From NCBI RefSeq assembly GCF_027988105.1, contig NZ_JAQJZJ010000001.1, positions 496,001 through 560,000 on the forward strand: 64,000 bases of DNA. The letters run 5' to 3'. This document shows, piece by piece, positions 31,412 through 39,267 of this stretch. The notes below the pieces were generated by a model. That model was not told the origin of the DNA and ran no database searches. It saw only the letters and a program-made list of their open reading frames with translations. The translations under genes and the position numbers were made by a program. This DNA comes from Pseudomonas aestuarii (lineage in GTDB: Bacteria > Pseudomonadota > Gammaproteobacteria > Pseudomonadales > Pseudomonadaceae). The first letter of the stretch is position 1. Each line of letters begins with the position of its first letter.

Positions 31412-31476
31412 GTGGGAGGGGGCTTTAGCCGCGATGCATCGGCATCGGCAAGCTGTCGCGGCTAAAGCCCCTCCCA
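31412..31476. repeat. REP/REPIN-type palindrome
   Basis: The arm GTGGGAGGGGGCTTTAGCCGCGA (31412-31434) and the inverted arm TCGCGGCTAAAGCCCCTCCCAC (31455-31476) surround a 20-base loop and differ by a single extra G. The GTGGGAGGGGCTTTAGCCGCGA sequence is the well-known Pseudomonas REP unit, and two inverted units form a REPIN, mobilised by RAYT transposases. It follows trpS directly. No RAYT gene is in the window. Confidence 0.92.
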
Positions 31477-31515
31477 CGGACCGGTCCGCCGTCTATAAGC
31501 CGATTGCCAAGCCGC

Positions 31516-31547
31516 GGGGGCGTCGTTAAAGTTACGCCCCCGTTTTA
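31516..31547 (+). terminator. Rho-independent terminator downstream of trpS
   Basis: GGGGGCGT (31516-31523) and ACGCCCCC (31534-31541) make a perfect 8-bp stem with a 10-base loop, followed by GTTTTA. It lies after the REP element and just before zapE. Confidence 0.8.
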
Positions 31548-31565
31548 CTGGCCCGGCTAACGAAT

Positions 31566-32660
31566 ATGACCCCCCTTGCGCGCTACCAGGCCGATCTCGA
31601 GCGGCCCGAATTTTTCCATGATGCAGCCCAGGAAACGGCGGTGCGTCATCTGCAGCGCCTGTACGACGACCTGGTCGCCGACGAGCAGGGCAAGTCAGGT
31701 CTGCTTGGCAAGTTGTTCGGCAAGAAGCCGCAGCGGCCGGTAAAGGGTCTGTATTTCTGGGGCGGGGTTGGCCGCGGCAAGACCTACCTGGTCGACACTT
31801 TCTTCGACTCGTTGCCGTTCGAGCGCAAGGTGCGCACGCACTTCCACCGTTTCATGAAGCGGGTGCACGAAGAAATGCGCACCCTCAAAGGCGAGAAGAA
31901 TCCGCTGGTGATCATCGGTCAGCGCTTTGCCGCCGAGGCGCGGGTGATCTGCTTCGACGAATTCTTCGTCTCCGATATTACCGATGCGATGATCCTCGCC
32001 ACTCTGCTCGAGGAGCTGTTCAAGAATGGCGTAAGCCTGGTGGCGACCTCCAACATAGTGCCGGACGGCCTGTACAAGGATGGCCTGCAGCGCGCGCGCT
32101 TCCTGCCGGCCATTGCCTTGCTCAAAGAGCATACCGAGATCGTCAACGTCGACAGTGGTATCGATTACCGCCTGCGGGCGCTGGAGCAGGCGGAATTGTT
32201 TCATTGGCCACTGGATGCGGCGGCCGAAGAGAGCCTGGAGAAGAGCTTCAGAAGCCTGTTGCCCGAGCACTGTGTGGTGCAGGAGCACGAGGCCTTGATG
32301 GTCGAGAACCGCAGCCTGACTGCGCGCAAGGTCGGCGATGACGTGGCTTGGTTCGAGTTTCGCGAGCTGTGCGACGGTCCGCGCAGCCAGAACGATTACA
32401 TCGAGCTGGGCAAGATATTCCACGCGGTATTGCTGGCCAATGTCGAGCAGATGGACGTGCATATGGACGATATGGCGCGGCGCTTCATCAATTTGGTGGA
32501 CGAGTTCTATGATCGCAACGTCAAGCTGATCATTTCCGCCGAAGTCGAGCTGAAGGACCTCTACACCGGTGGCCGCCTGAATTTCGAGTTCCAGCGCACC
32601 CTGAGCCGGCTACTCGAGATGCAGTCCCATGAGTTTCTGTCGCGGCCGCATAAGCCGTAA
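31566..32660 (+). CDS. zapE: Cell division protein ZapE (AFG1-like ATPase)
   Basis: This 364-residue AFG1/ZapE P-loop ATPase has Walker A GGVGRGKT at residues 66-73 and Walker B VICFDEFFVSD at about 130. ZapE binds FtsZ and destabilises Z rings late in division or under stress. It stands alone behind the trpS terminator and converges with the AraC-type regulator. Length and motifs match family members. Confidence 0.95.
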   Translation: MTPLARYQADLERPEFFHDAAQETAVRHLQRLYDDLVADEQGKSGLLGKLFGKKPQRPVKGLYFWGGVGRGKTYLVDTFFDSLPFERKVRTHFHRFMKRVHEEMRTLKGEKNPLVIIGQRFAAEARVICFDEFFVSDITDAMILATLLEELFKNGVSLVATSNIVPDGLYKDGLQRARFLPAIALLKEHTEIVNVDSGIDYRLRALEQAELFHWPLDAAAEESLEKSFRSLLPEHCVVQEHEALMVENRSLTARKVGDDVAWFEFRELCDGPRSQNDYIELGKIFHAVLLANVEQMDVHMDDMARRFINLVDEFYDRNVKLIISAEVELKDLYTGGRLNFEFQRTLSRLLEMQSHEFLSRPHKP

Positions 32661-32704
32661 CGACCGGTTTGCCCGGCAAGTCGATGAGTGTTCCGCGTCA
32701 GCCA

Positions 32705-32730
32705 AGGGCGCGGCCGCGCCGCCGCGCCCT
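32705..32730. terminator. GC-rich hairpin between convergent zapE and regulator
   Basis: AGGGCGCGG (32705-32713) and CCGCGCCCT (32722-32730) form a perfect 9-bp stem with an 8-base loop, 45 bp past the zapE stop and 18 bp from the regulator stop. It lacks T-runs on both strands. It may block both messages or protect their ends. Confidence 0.45.
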
Positions 32731-32748
32731 GGTTCGCTTGTGGCGTGC

Positions 32749-33753
32749 CTAGACCTGAGCGTCCTTGTGCTGGAATTGTCGACGATACAGGTTGGGTGAC
32801 AGCTCCGTGTGCTGGCGGAACAGGCGGGCGAAGAAGCTGGCGTCGTCGTAACCGACTTCGTAACTGATGGTCTTGATGCTCTTGCGCGTGGCACTGAGCA
32901 GGCTTTTCGCCGTTTCGATGCGCAGTCGTTGCAGGTAGTGCAGGGGTTTGTCGCCGGTGGCGGCCTGAAAGCGGCGCATGAAGTTACGGATGCTCATGCC
33001 GTGTTCGCGGGCCACGTCCTCGAAGCGGAATTTGTCGGCGAAGTGCTCTTCCAGCCATTGCTGGATCTGCAGGATGGTCAGGTCGTGGTGCAGTTTCTGC
33101 CCGCCAAAGCCGATTCGGCCGGGGGTGTAGCTGCGCTGCACTTCGTAGAGAATGTCGCGGGCCACGCCCTGGGCCACGCTGGCACCGCAATAGCGTTCGA
33201 TCAGGTAGATATAGAGGTCGCAGGCCGAGGTCACGCCGCCGGCGCAGTACAGGTTGTCGGCGTCCGACAGGTGTTTCTCCTGGTTGAGCAGTACCCTGGG
33301 GAAGCGCTCGGCGAACTCGCGGAAGAAGCGCCAGTAGGTGGTGGCTTCCTTGCCGTCGAGCAAGCCAGCCTGGGCCATCCAGAACACCCCTTTGGCTTCG
33401 CCGCAGATTGCGCTACCGCCTGCGTGGCACTCTTGTAGCCAATGGAGTATCTGCGGGTGGCGCAGGCAGAGCGCGTCGAAATCATCCCAGAAGGTGGGCA
33501 GGATAATCACATCGGATGGGTCGAGGCCGCCGTCAACCGGGATCATCACGTTGCTGAAGCTGCGCACCGGCTGGCCGTCCGGGCTGACCAGGCGAATCTC
33601 GAAGGTTTCGGTCAGGCCGAGCCCTTGCTGTTTGCCGTAGCGCAGGCTGGCCATGTGGAAGAAGTCCTTGGCCTGCATCAGGGTCGAGGCAAAAACCCCT
33701 TCGGTGGCGAGAATGCTGACGCGCCGCAAGGGCAGTGGCTGCTGGGTAAGCAT
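32749..33753 (-). CDS. GlxA-family transcriptional regulator (DJ-1/PfpI domain plus AraC HTH)
   Basis: This 334-residue regulator has an N-terminal DJ-1/PfpI-like amidotransferase fold (about 12-190) and a C-terminal AraC/XylS DNA-binding domain (about 225-328, with YEVGYDDASFFARLFRQ). The elbow cysteine is kept (AICGEAKG), but the usual TTHW signature reads TTYW, so the domain is probably a ligand sensor rather than an enzyme. The start is ATG 33753 (MLTQQPLPLRRVSIL); longer in-frame starts run into the neighbour's promoter. It is divergent from the acyl-CoA dehydrogenase gene and may control it. Confidence 0.88.
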   Translation of the reverse strand: MLTQQPLPLRRVSILATEGVFASTLMQAKDFFHMASLRYGKQQGLGLTETFEIRLVSPDGQPVRSFSNVMIPVDGGLDPSDVIILPTFWDDFDALCLRHPQILHWLQECHAGGSAICGEAKGVFWMAQAGLLDGKEATTYWRFFREFAERFPRVLLNQEKHLSDADNLYCAGGVTSACDLYIYLIERYCGASVAQGVARDILYEVQRSYTPGRIGFGGQKLHHDLTILQIQQWLEEHFADKFRFEDVAREHGMSIRNFMRRFQAATGDKPLHYLQRLRIETAKSLLSATRKSIKTISYEVGYDDASFFARLFRQHTELSPNLYRRQFQHKDAQV

Positions 33754-33832
33754 AGTTAGGGTTCTTATCAAGGCTAAGTGGTCATTGTCTGGCTGGATCG
33801 TCTTATTTATTGGCGGTTGTGTCCAGTGCGAG

Positions 33833-33869
33833 CAAGCGTTTGCTTGGTTAAAGTCAGGGTTTCGATAAT
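33833..33869 (+). promoter_or_regulatory. Candidate acyl-CoA dehydrogenase promoter with overlapping palindrome
   Basis: TTGCTT (33840-33845) and GATAAT (33864-33869) are 18 bp apart, about 24 bp before the ATG. The palindrome CAAGC-GTTT-GCTTG (33833-33846) overlaps the -35 box, a position suited to a repressor or activator. It lies in the 139-bp region shared with the divergent GlxA-type regulator. Confidence 0.5.
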
Positions 33870-33892
33870 CCGCTACGTCGCAAGGTGCCAGC

Positions 33893-35029
33893 ATGATCCC
33901 CAGAACCCTGTTCAGCTCCGACCATGAGCTTTTCCGCGATAGCGTACGCAAGTTTCTCGAGCAGGAAGCCGTGCCCTTTCATGCGCAGTGGGAAAAGGAC
34001 GGCCATATCGATCGCCAGCTGTGGAACAAGGCGGGCGAGGCGGGGATGCTCTGCTCGCATATCCCGGAAGAATACGGCGGCATGGCTGCCGATTTTCTCT
34101 ACAGTACGGTGGTGATCGAGGAGGTCGGTCGTCTGGGGCTGACCGGGATCGGCTTTTCCCTGCATTCTGACATCGTCGCGCCCTACATCCTGCATTACGG
34201 TTCGGAGGCGCTAAAGCACAAATACCTGCCCAAGCTGGTGTCCGGCGAAATGGTCACGGCCATCGCCATGACCGAACCGGGCGCCGGTTCCGACCTGCAG
34301 GGCGTGAAAACCACGGCGGTGCTGGATGGTGACGACTATGTGATCAACGGCTCCAAGACCTTTATCACCAACGGTTACCTGGCCGATCTGGTGGTCGTGG
34401 TGGCCAAGACCGATCCGCAGGCCGGGGCCAAGGGCACCAGCCTGTTTCTGGTCGAGGCCAGCACGCCGGGCTTCGCCAAGGGCAAGCGCCTGGAAAAGGT
34501 CGGCATGAAGGCCCAGGACACCGCCGAGCTGTTCTTCCAGGATGTGCGAGTGCCCAAGGAGAATCTGCTGGGTCAGGCCGGCATGGGCTTCGCCTACCTG
34601 ATGCAGGAACTGCCCCAGGAGCGGCTGACCGTAGGTATTGGCGCCCTGGCCTCGGCCGAGGCGGCGTTGCAGTGGACCCTGGATTACACCCGCGAGCGCA
34701 AGGCGTTCGGCAAGGCCATTGCGGATTTCCAGAACACCCGCTTCAAGCTGGCGGAAATGGCCACGGAAATTCAGATTGGCCGGGTCTTTCTCGATCGCTG
34801 TCTTGAATTGCACCTGCAGGGCAAGCTGGATGTGCCCACCGCGGCGATGCTCAAGTACTGGGGCACCGACCTGCAGTGCAAGGTGCTCGACGAGTGCGTG
34901 CAATTGCATGGCGGCTACGGCTACATGTGGGAATACCCAGTGGCGCGCGCCTGGGCCGATGCCCGGGTGCAGCGCATCTACGCTGGCACCAACGAGATCA
35001 TGAAGGAAATCATTGCGCGTTCGTTGTAG
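33893..35029 (+). CDS. Acyl-CoA dehydrogenase, long-chain/isovaleryl-type catalytic arrangement
   Basis: This 378-residue FAD-dependent enzyme of the three-domain ACAD fold has the signature AMTEPGAGSDLQG and the C-terminal QLHGGYGYMWEYPVARAWAD. The position of the medium-chain base (YEGT) is Ala here (IYAGTNEIMKE). An acidic residue lies instead in LMQELPQERL on helix G, as in LCAD and isovaleryl-CoA dehydrogenase. That argues for a long or branched acyl substrate, not proof of one. No beta-oxidation partners adjoin it. Confidence 0.92.
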   Translation: MIPRTLFSSDHELFRDSVRKFLEQEAVPFHAQWEKDGHIDRQLWNKAGEAGMLCSHIPEEYGGMAADFLYSTVVIEEVGRLGLTGIGFSLHSDIVAPYILHYGSEALKHKYLPKLVSGEMVTAIAMTEPGAGSDLQGVKTTAVLDGDDYVINGSKTFITNGYLADLVVVVAKTDPQAGAKGTSLFLVEASTPGFAKGKRLEKVGMKAQDTAELFFQDVRVPKENLLGQAGMGFAYLMQELPQERLTVGIGALASAEAALQWTLDYTRERKAFGKAIADFQNTRFKLAEMATEIQIGRVFLDRCLELHLQGKLDVPTAAMLKYWGTDLQCKVLDECVQLHGGYGYMWEYPVARAWADARVQRIYAGTNEIMKEIIARSL

Positions 35030-35088
35030 GGGTGGGGGCTGGATGTAGAGCGGGTATTGGCCCGCCCTGCATCAGGCTCCGCCAGTTT

Positions 35089-36126
35089 TCAGGGGGCTGG
35101 GTTGGGTTGCATCTTGTGAATCGCCTCTATGCCGGCCAGCAGTTCATCGTCGAGGGTCAGCTCACTGCTCATCAGGTTGGCCTCCAACTGCTCCATGGTG
35201 GTGGCGCCGATGATGTTGCTGGTCACGAAGGGTTGGGCGGTGACGAAGGCCAGGGCCATTTGCGCCGGATCCAGGCCGCGTTCGCGAGCCAGGGCGACAT
35301 AGCGTGAGCAGGCGGCCTCGGATTGCGCGTTGGTGTAGCGGGTAAAGCGGCTGAACAGGCTGATTCGTGCATTGGCCGGGCGGGCACCGCCTTCGTATTT
35401 TCCAGAGAGCATGCCGAAGGCCAGGGGCGAGTAAGCCAGCAGACCGCATTGTTCGCGCATGGCGACTTCCGCCAGGCCGACCTCGAAGCTGCGGTTGAGC
35501 AGATTGTAGGGGTTCTGAATCGACGCCACGCGCGGCCCGCCGCGGCTCTCCGCCAGTTGGAGGAATTTCATGGTGCCCCAGGGGGTTTCGTTGGACAGGC
35601 CGATGTGGCGGATCTTGCCGGCTTTGATCTGTTCCTCGAGCACTGCCAGGATTTCTTCCAGGGCGGTGAACTCGCTGTCCTGATGGCGATAGCCGAGCTG
35701 GCCGAAGAAGTTGGTCGGGCGTTCCGGCCAGTGCAGTTGGTAGAGGTCGATCCAGTCGGTCTGCAGGCGTTTCAGGCTGGCGTCCAGTGCGGCGACCAGG
35801 TGTTCCCGGTTGAATTTCAGGTTGCCGCCACGGATGTAGTCGATTCCGTTGCCCGGGCCGGCGATCTTGCTCGCCAGTACCCAGTCGGCGCGATCACCGT
35901 GTCGTTTGAAGTAATCGCCGATGATCTGCTCGGTCTTGCTGTAGGTCTCGGCGCGCGGCGGCACCGGGTACATTTCGGCAGTGTCGAGGAAATTGACGCC
36001 GTGGGCCTTGCTGCGTTCTATCTGGGCGAATGCCTCGTCAGCGCTGTTCTGTTCGCCCCAGGTCATGCTGCCGAGGCAGAGGGCGCTGACACGCAAATCG
36101 GTGCGGCCTAGCTGGCGATACTCCAT
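35089..36126 (-). CDS. NADP(H)-dependent aldo/keto reductase (Tas-like)
   Basis: This 345-residue TIM-barrel oxidoreductase starts MEYRQLGRTDLRVSALCLG at ATG 36126. The catalytic tetrad is visible: Asp and Tyr in LDTAEMYP, Lys in LASKIAG and His in LYQLHWPERP. It resembles E. coli Tas and YghZ-type reductases, whose natural substrates are uncertain. It converges with the acyl-CoA dehydrogenase gene and is divergent from rplM. Confidence 0.92.
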   Translation of the reverse strand: MEYRQLGRTDLRVSALCLGSMTWGEQNSADEAFAQIERSKAHGVNFLDTAEMYPVPPRAETYSKTEQIIGDYFKRHGDRADWVLASKIAGPGNGIDYIRGGNLKFNREHLVAALDASLKRLQTDWIDLYQLHWPERPTNFFGQLGYRHQDSEFTALEEILAVLEEQIKAGKIRHIGLSNETPWGTMKFLQLAESRGGPRVASIQNPYNLLNRSFEVGLAEVAMREQCGLLAYSPLAFGMLSGKYEGGARPANARISLFSRFTRYTNAQSEAACSRYVALARERGLDPAQMALAFVTAQPFVTSNIIGATTMEQLEANLMSSELTLDDELLAGIEAIHKMQPNPAP

Positions 36127-36303
36127 TTGCTGCTCCTTTTCGTAAAACAACCATACAAGCAGGTTGAATTTTTTTTCGCAATCGGCATAATTGCGCACCT
36201 CTTTCTGCGGTGGAAGTGATGCGCCGCCTGCCGAAGAATCTTGCCGTATTACGGACGCGCTGACCCGAGCCCCCGATAGCGCCCGTTTTCGGCTGCCTTT
36301 GAC

Positions 36304-36332
36304 TTGTCAAAGTAAGCACTATTCAGTAAGAT
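36304..36332 (+). promoter_or_regulatory. Candidate promoter and leader for rplM-rpsI
   Basis: TTGTCA (36304-36309) and TAAGAT (36327-36332) have the ideal 17-bp spacing, 43 bp before the L13 ATG. Just after it, CCGCC and GGCGG at about 36333-36354 can form a small leader hairpin. In E. coli L13 represses its own mRNA through the leader; whether this hairpin acts alike is inference. Confidence 0.5.
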
Positions 36333-36374
36333 CCGCCGTCTTATTTATCAGGGCGGCCCCTGAGGCTATAAAGA

Positions 36375-36803
36375 ATGAAAACTTTTACTGCTAAACCGGA
36401 AACAGTAAAGCGCGACTGGTTCGTCGTCGACGCTGCGGGTCAGACACTGGGTCGTCTGGCTACCGAAATTGCCAGCCGTCTGCGTGGCAAGCATAAGCCT
36501 GAGTACACTCCGCACGTAGATACTGGCGACTACATCGTCGTGATCAATGCAGAGCAGGTACGTGTGACTGGTGCCAAGACCACCGACAAGATGTACTACT
36601 CTCACTCCGGTTTTCCGGGCGGCATCAAGTCGATCAGCTTTGAAAAGTTGATCGCCAAGGCGCCAGAACGTGTGATCGAGACCGCGGTAAAAGGCATGCT
36701 GCCGAAGAACCCGCTGGGTCGCGACATGTACCGTAAGCTGAAAGTGTACGCGGGCGCTGCTCACCCTCACACTGCTCAGCAGCCCCAAGAACTGAAGTTT
36801 TAA
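36375..36803 (+). CDS. rplM: 50S ribosomal protein L13
   Basis: L13 is an early-assembling 50S protein that binds 23S rRNA. The protein is 142 aa, the standard length, with the conserved [18 protein letters not shown] stretch near residue 20 and [19 protein letters not shown]. It is followed 14 bp later by rpsI, the universal bacterial pairing. Codon use is less GC-biased than neighbours, as expected for a highly expressed gene. Confidence 0.99.
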   Translation: MKTFTAKPETVKRDWFVVDAAGQTLGRLATEIASRLRGKHKPEYTPHVDTGDYIVVINAEQVRVTGAKTTDKMYYSHSGFPGGIKSISFEKLIAKAPERVIETAVKGMLPKNPLGRDMYRKLKVYAGAAHPHTAQQPQELKF

Positions 36804-36817
36804 CGGAATAGTTCATT

Positions 36818-37210
36818 ATGTCGGCGACTCAAAATTACGGCACTGGCCGTCGCAAGACTGCAACCGCTCGCGTGTTCCTGCGTGCGGGCACTGGCAAAAT
36901 TTCCATCAATAACCGCACTCTCGACGGTTTCTTCGGTCGCGAAACTGCCCGCATGGTAGTTCGTCAGCCGCTGGAATTGGTTGAGATGACCGAGAAGTTC
37001 GATATCTTCGTCACCGTTCTCGGTGGCGGTGTGAGTGGCCAGGCTGGCGCAATCCGCCACGGCATCACTCGCGCACTGATGGACTACGACGAATCGCTGC
37101 GTCCTGCCCTGCGCAAGGCTGGCTTCGTGACTCGCGATGCACGTGAAGTTGAGCGTAAGAAGGTTGGTCTGCGTAAAGCGCGTAAGCGTCCGCAGTACTC
37201 CAAGCGTTAA
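36818..37210 (+). CDS. rpsI: 30S ribosomal protein S9
   Basis: S9 is a 30S head protein whose C-terminal tail reaches the P-site tRNA. The protein is 130 aa, with the conserved start [16 protein letters not shown] and the essential basic tail [11 protein letters not shown] at the C terminus. It is cotranscribed with rplM and followed by a terminator. Confidence 0.99.
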   Translation: MSATQNYGTGRRKTATARVFLRAGTGKISINNRTLDGFFGRETARMVVRQPLELVEMTEKFDIFVTVLGGGVSGQAGAIRHGITRALMDYDESLRPALRKAGFVTRDAREVERKKVGLRKARKRPQYSKR

Positions 37211-37228
37211 TTCGCTACCTGCGTTCAA

Positions 37229-37267
37229 GAGCGCCCGGTTTCCTTTTGGAGCTGGGCGTTTTTTTTG
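37229..37267 (+). terminator. Rho-independent terminator of rplM-rpsI
   Basis: A CGCCC...GGGCG hairpin (arms at about 37232-37236 and 37254-37258) is followed by eight or more Ts (37259-37266), starting about 20 bp after the rpsI stop. Confidence 0.88.
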
Positions 37268-37341
37268 GGCGACTGGTTCTCTGCGACATCATGCCGCAGT
37301 CGTGTGCGCCGCGCGCTGTAAGGGATTGAGCTGTTTCCTGT

Positions 37342-37355
37342 AAGGTAATTACCTT
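37342..37355. promoter_or_regulatory. 14-bp perfect palindrome upstream of petA
   Basis: AAGGTAATTACCTT reads the same on both strands, about 108 bp upstream of the petA start in the 252-bp rpsI-petA gap. The gap otherwise holds only the rpsI terminator and no ORF. The palindrome suits a dimeric regulator. It does not match the ANR/FNR box TTGAT-N4-ATCAA. Confidence 0.5.
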
Positions 37356-37462
37356 GTCAGAAAAGGGGCTTTTCTTTACCATTTGGCGGATTTTTTGCGC
37401 GACTCGATTTTTACCTAGTAGAGGCCTGACAACAGGCCACAAAGCTGATGGGAGACGACTGA

Positions 37463-38056
37463 ATGAGCAATGACGGCGTGAATGCAGGCCGGCGTCGCTT
37501 CTTGGTGGCGGCCACCTCTGTGGTGGGTGCTGCTGGAGCGGTGGGTGCCGCGGTCCCGTTCGTGGGGTCATGGTTCCCGAGCGCCAAGGCTAAAGCTGCC
37601 GGTGCACCTGTGAAGGTGAACGTTGGCAAGATCGAGCCTGGCCAGCAAATGGTTGCCGAGTGGCGGGGGCAGCCGGTTTTTATCGTGCGCCGTACCGAGG
37701 AAATTCTCAGCAACCTGATAAAGCTCGAACCACAACTGGCCGATAGTGATTCGCAGAGTTCCGTGCAACCGAGCTATGTCGATCCGAAAACCCGTTCGAT
37801 CAAGCCGGAGTTGCTGCTGCTGGTTGGGTTGTGCACCCACCTGGGCTGCTCGCCGTCCTTCCGTCCGGAAGTGGCGCCTGCCGACCTCGGGAGCGAGTGG
37901 TTGGGGGGATATTTCTGCCCTTGCCACGGTTCTCGCTATGACCTCGCTGGCCGGGTCTACAAAGCGCAGCCTGCGCCCTTGAACCTGCCGGTGCCGCCGC
38001 ACACGTACGAGACGGATGATGTGATCATCATCGGTGTGGATCAGGAGCAAGCATGA
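37463..38056 (+). CDS. petA: Ubiquinol-cytochrome c reductase iron-sulfur subunit (Rieske)
   Basis: This is the Rieske protein of the bc1 complex. The 197-residue protein has a Tat-type N terminus (GRRRFLVAATS) with one membrane helix. The 2Fe-2S ligands are in CTHLGC (Cys124, His126, Cys129) and CPCHGS (Cys152, Cys154, His155); the ligands proper are Cys124, His126, Cys152 and His155, and the other two cysteines form the stabilising disulfide. It overlaps petB by 4 bp. Confidence 0.97.
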   Translation: MSNDGVNAGRRRFLVAATSVVGAAGAVGAAVPFVGSWFPSAKAKAAGAPVKVNVGKIEPGQQMVAEWRGQPVFIVRRTEEILSNLIKLEPQLADSDSQSSVQPSYVDPKTRSIKPELLLLVGLCTHLGCSPSFRPEVAPADLGSEWLGGYFCPCHGSRYDLAGRVYKAQPAPLNLPVPPHTYETDDVIIIGVDQEQA

Positions 38057-39267
38057 TGAGTAAGTTCATGGAATGGGTGGATGCGCGCTTCCCGGCGACC
38101 AAGATGTGGGAAGAGCATCTGAGCAAGTATTACGCACCGAAGAACTTCAACTTCTTCTATTTTTTCGGCTCCCTGGCATTGCTGGTGCTGGTCAATCAGA
38201 TCGTCACCGGCGTCTGGCTGACCATGAGTTACACACCCTCGGCTGAAGAGGCGTTTGCCTCGGTCGAGTACATCATGCGTGACGTCGAGTACGGCTGGAT
38301 TCTGCGCTACCTGCACTCCACCGGTGCTTCGGCATTCTTCGTGGTTGTCTACCTGCACATGTTCCGCGGTCTGCTCTATGGCTCCTACCAGAAGCCACGC
38401 GAGCTGGTGTGGATCTTCGGCATGCTGATCTACCTGATGCTGATGGCGGAAGCCTTCATGGGTTACCTGCTGCCGTGGGGGCAGATGTCCTACTGGGGCG
38501 CCCAGGTGATCATCTCGCTGTTTGGTGCCATTCCGGTCATCGGCGCGGACCTGACCCAGTGGATTCGCGGTGACTATCTGATCTCCGGGATCACCCTCAA
38601 CCGCTTCTTCGCCCTGCACGTGGTTGCGCTGCCGATCGTGATCCTCGGTCTGGTGGTTCTGCACATCCTGGCATTGCACGAAGTCGGTTCGAACAACCCC
38701 GATGGCGTTGAAATCAAGAAGAAGAAAGACGCGAACGGGATACCGCTGGATGGCATCCCTTTCCATCCCTACTACACCGTGAAAGACATCGTCGGCGTGG
38801 TGGTGTTCCTGTTTGTCTTCTGCTTCATCGTGTTCTTCTTCCCGGAAATGGGCGGTTACTTCCTCGAGAAGCCCAACTTCGAGGTGGCCAACTCGTTCAA
38901 GACGCCAGCCCACATTGCCCCTGTCTGGTACTTCACGCCGTTCTACGCGATCTTGCGTGCGATCCCCGACAAGCTGATGGGGGTCATCGCCATGGGGGGC
39001 GCCATTGCCGTGCTGTTCGTGCTGCCGTGGCTGGATCGTAGTCCGGTCAAGTCGATGCGTTACAAGGGCTGGCTGAGCAAGATCTGGCTGCTGGTGTTCT
39101 GCGTGTCCTTCGTGATTCTGGGCGTGCTGGGCGTACTGGCGCCGACTCCGGGCCGCACCCTGCTGTCGCAGGTGTGTACCTTCCTGTACTTCGCGTACTT
39201 CATCCTGATGCCGTTCTACACCAGGATGGAGAAGACCAAACCGGTTCCGGAAAGGGTGACGGGCTGA
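38053..39267 (+). CDS. petB: Ubiquinol-cytochrome c reductase cytochrome b
   Basis: This is the 404-residue diheme membrane subunit of bc1 with the usual eight hydrophobic helices. His pairs for the two hemes lie in the second and fourth helices (RYLHSTGASAFF and FFALHVVALP). The Qo-site motif that is PEWY in mitochondria is PVWY here (residues 290-293), a variant known in beta- and gammaproteobacteria. ATGATG at 38053 offers two adjacent starts inside the petA end. The stop overlaps the petC start. Confidence 0.97.
   Translation: MMSKFMEWVDARFPATKMWEEHLSKYYAPKNFNFFYFFGSLALLVLVNQIVTGVWLTMSYTPSAEEAFASVEYIMRDVEYGWILRYLHSTGASAFFVVVYLHMFRGLLYGSYQKPRELVWIFGMLIYLMLMAEAFMGYLLPWGQMSYWGAQVIISLFGAIPVIGADLTQWIRGDYLISGITLNRFFALHVVALPIVILGLVVLHILALHEVGSNNPDGVEIKKKKDANGIPLDGIPFHPYYTVKDIVGVVVFLFVFCFIVFFFPEMGGYFLEKPNFEVANSFKTPAHIAPVWYFTPFYAILRAIPDKLMGVIAMGGAIAVLFVLPWLDRSPVKSMRYKGWLSKIWLLVFCVSFVILGVLGVLAPTPGRTLLSQVCTFLYFAYFILMPFYTRMEKTKPVPERVTG

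Noticed and set aside
37261..37267. T-run after rpsI as a possible homopolymer phase-variation tract
   Set aside because: It is the U-tract of an ordinary rho-independent terminator outside any coding region.
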